This document shows positions 5,272-5,624 of a DNA stretch of 5,624 bases, piece after piece. The translations under genes and the position numbers were made by a program. This DNA is from an uncultured Rhodobacter sp. (lineage in GTDB: Bacteria; Pseudomonadota; Alphaproteobacteria; Rhodobacterales; Rhodobacteraceae). The first letter of the stretch is position 1. The number at the start of each line of letters is the position of its first letter. The DNA lies in assembly GCA_937901435.1 (NCBI GenBank), contig CALGTJ010000098.1:1-5624 (forward strand). Reading direction: 5' to 3'. The notes below the pieces were generated by a model. The model saw nothing but the letters and a program-made list of their open reading frames with translations, made no database searches and was not told where the DNA came from.

Positions 5272-5624
5272 ATGGCATTCGTCAAAAAACTCGTGTCCCT
5301 ATGCGCTCTTTTGCCGTTTTTGGCCGCAGCGGGGCAGATGGCCAATGCGCAGAGCCTTTCGGTCGACCTTTCACCGCCGAAGGCGACGTTGTCAGAAGTC
5401 GTGCAAGCCACGATTACACTCTCTAACATCGGCAATGCCTCTGCGATCTCGAATGTCTCATTCCTCCCGTCATACCCCGGAAATCTGAAGAATACTGTGG
5501 CCCCAGCCACCACGACCTGTGGGCCGGGGGCGTCGTTGACAGCCGTCCCGAACGCGAGCGGGGCAAATTTTTCAATCAGTTCAATCGCGGCTGGCGCCAG
5601 TTGTCAGGTTGTCTTGAATCTGGC
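5272..5624 (+). CDS. secreted protein with DUF11-like domain, 5' part only
   Basis: The first 117 codons are present and the frame is open to the window end. The N-terminus is a textbook Sec signal peptide: basic MAFVKK, a hydrophobic core LVSLCALLPFLAAAG (7-21) and a signal peptidase I site after ANA (24-26), so the mature protein begins at Gln27. The following domain reads VDLSPPKATLSEVVQATITLSNIGNAS in two overlapping pieces (31-57). That is the pattern of DUF11-type beta-sandwich repeats (a strand, then T-x-T-L-x-N-x-G-N), with an ITLSNIGN core at 48-55. Cys83 (TTTCGPG) and Cys111 (AAGASCQV) match the cysteine pair typical of these domains. Such proteins are often long, repetitive and surface-located or secreted. 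The ATG is chosen because the signal peptide begins there; the ribosome binding site is weak (GGATTGGAT at 5256-5264). No link to the transport genes is evident. Confidence 0.75.
   Translation, partial: MAFVKKLVSLCALLPFLAAAGQMANAQSLSVDLSPPKATLSEVVQATITLSNIGNASAISNVSFLPSYPGNLKNTVAPATTTCGPGASLTAVPNASGANFSISSIAAGASCQVVLNL

Overview
The window looks like part of the chromosome or a large replicon of a marine-type alphaproteobacterium, most likely Rhodobacteraceae (Roseobacter group). This rests on the moderately high GC content of the genes, the sequence style of the proteins, and the compact gene order of a ugp-type ABC importer with a phosphodiesterase. The genus cannot be told from the sequence alone.

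Positions 1-3811 (+ strand) hold most of an operon for uptake and breakdown of glycerol-3-phosphate and glycerophosphodiesters. In order it has the last 45 codons of the periplasmic binding protein (ugpB), the two membrane permeases (ugpA, ugpE), the ATPase (ugpC) and a cytoplasmic glycerophosphodiester phosphodiesterase (ugpQ-like). The last four genes are tightly packed: a 12-base gap, then a 4-base ATGA overlap, then a 6-base gap. The only substantial gap is between ugpB and ugpA (66 bases). It carries a strong hairpin and a second, mutually exclusive hairpin that would cover the ugpA ribosome binding site. UgpBAEC would import the phosphorylated glycerol compound, and the phosphodiesterase would release glycerol-3-phosphate from imported diesters.

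Positions 3808-4686 (- strand) encode a second, stand-alone UgpE-like permease. It converges on the phosphodiesterase gene with a 4-base overlap of stop codons, and the overlap sits in the loop of a long imperfect inverted repeat. No partner permease, ATPase or binding protein lies beside it on its strand within the window.

Positions 4687-5271 are a 585-base intergenic region with no convincing gene. It is unusually rich in inverted repeats: a 16-base palindrome near the start of the reverse-strand permease, and a run of six consecutive palindromes or hairpins at about 4914-5039, beginning in AT-rich DNA. A possible promoter at 5173-5200 and a hairpin at 5207-5222 precede the next gene.

Positions 5272-5624 (+ strand) are the start of a secreted protein with a clear signal peptide and a DUF11-like, beta-sandwich-type domain with a pair of cysteines. 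It runs off the end of the window and is unrelated to the transport operon.
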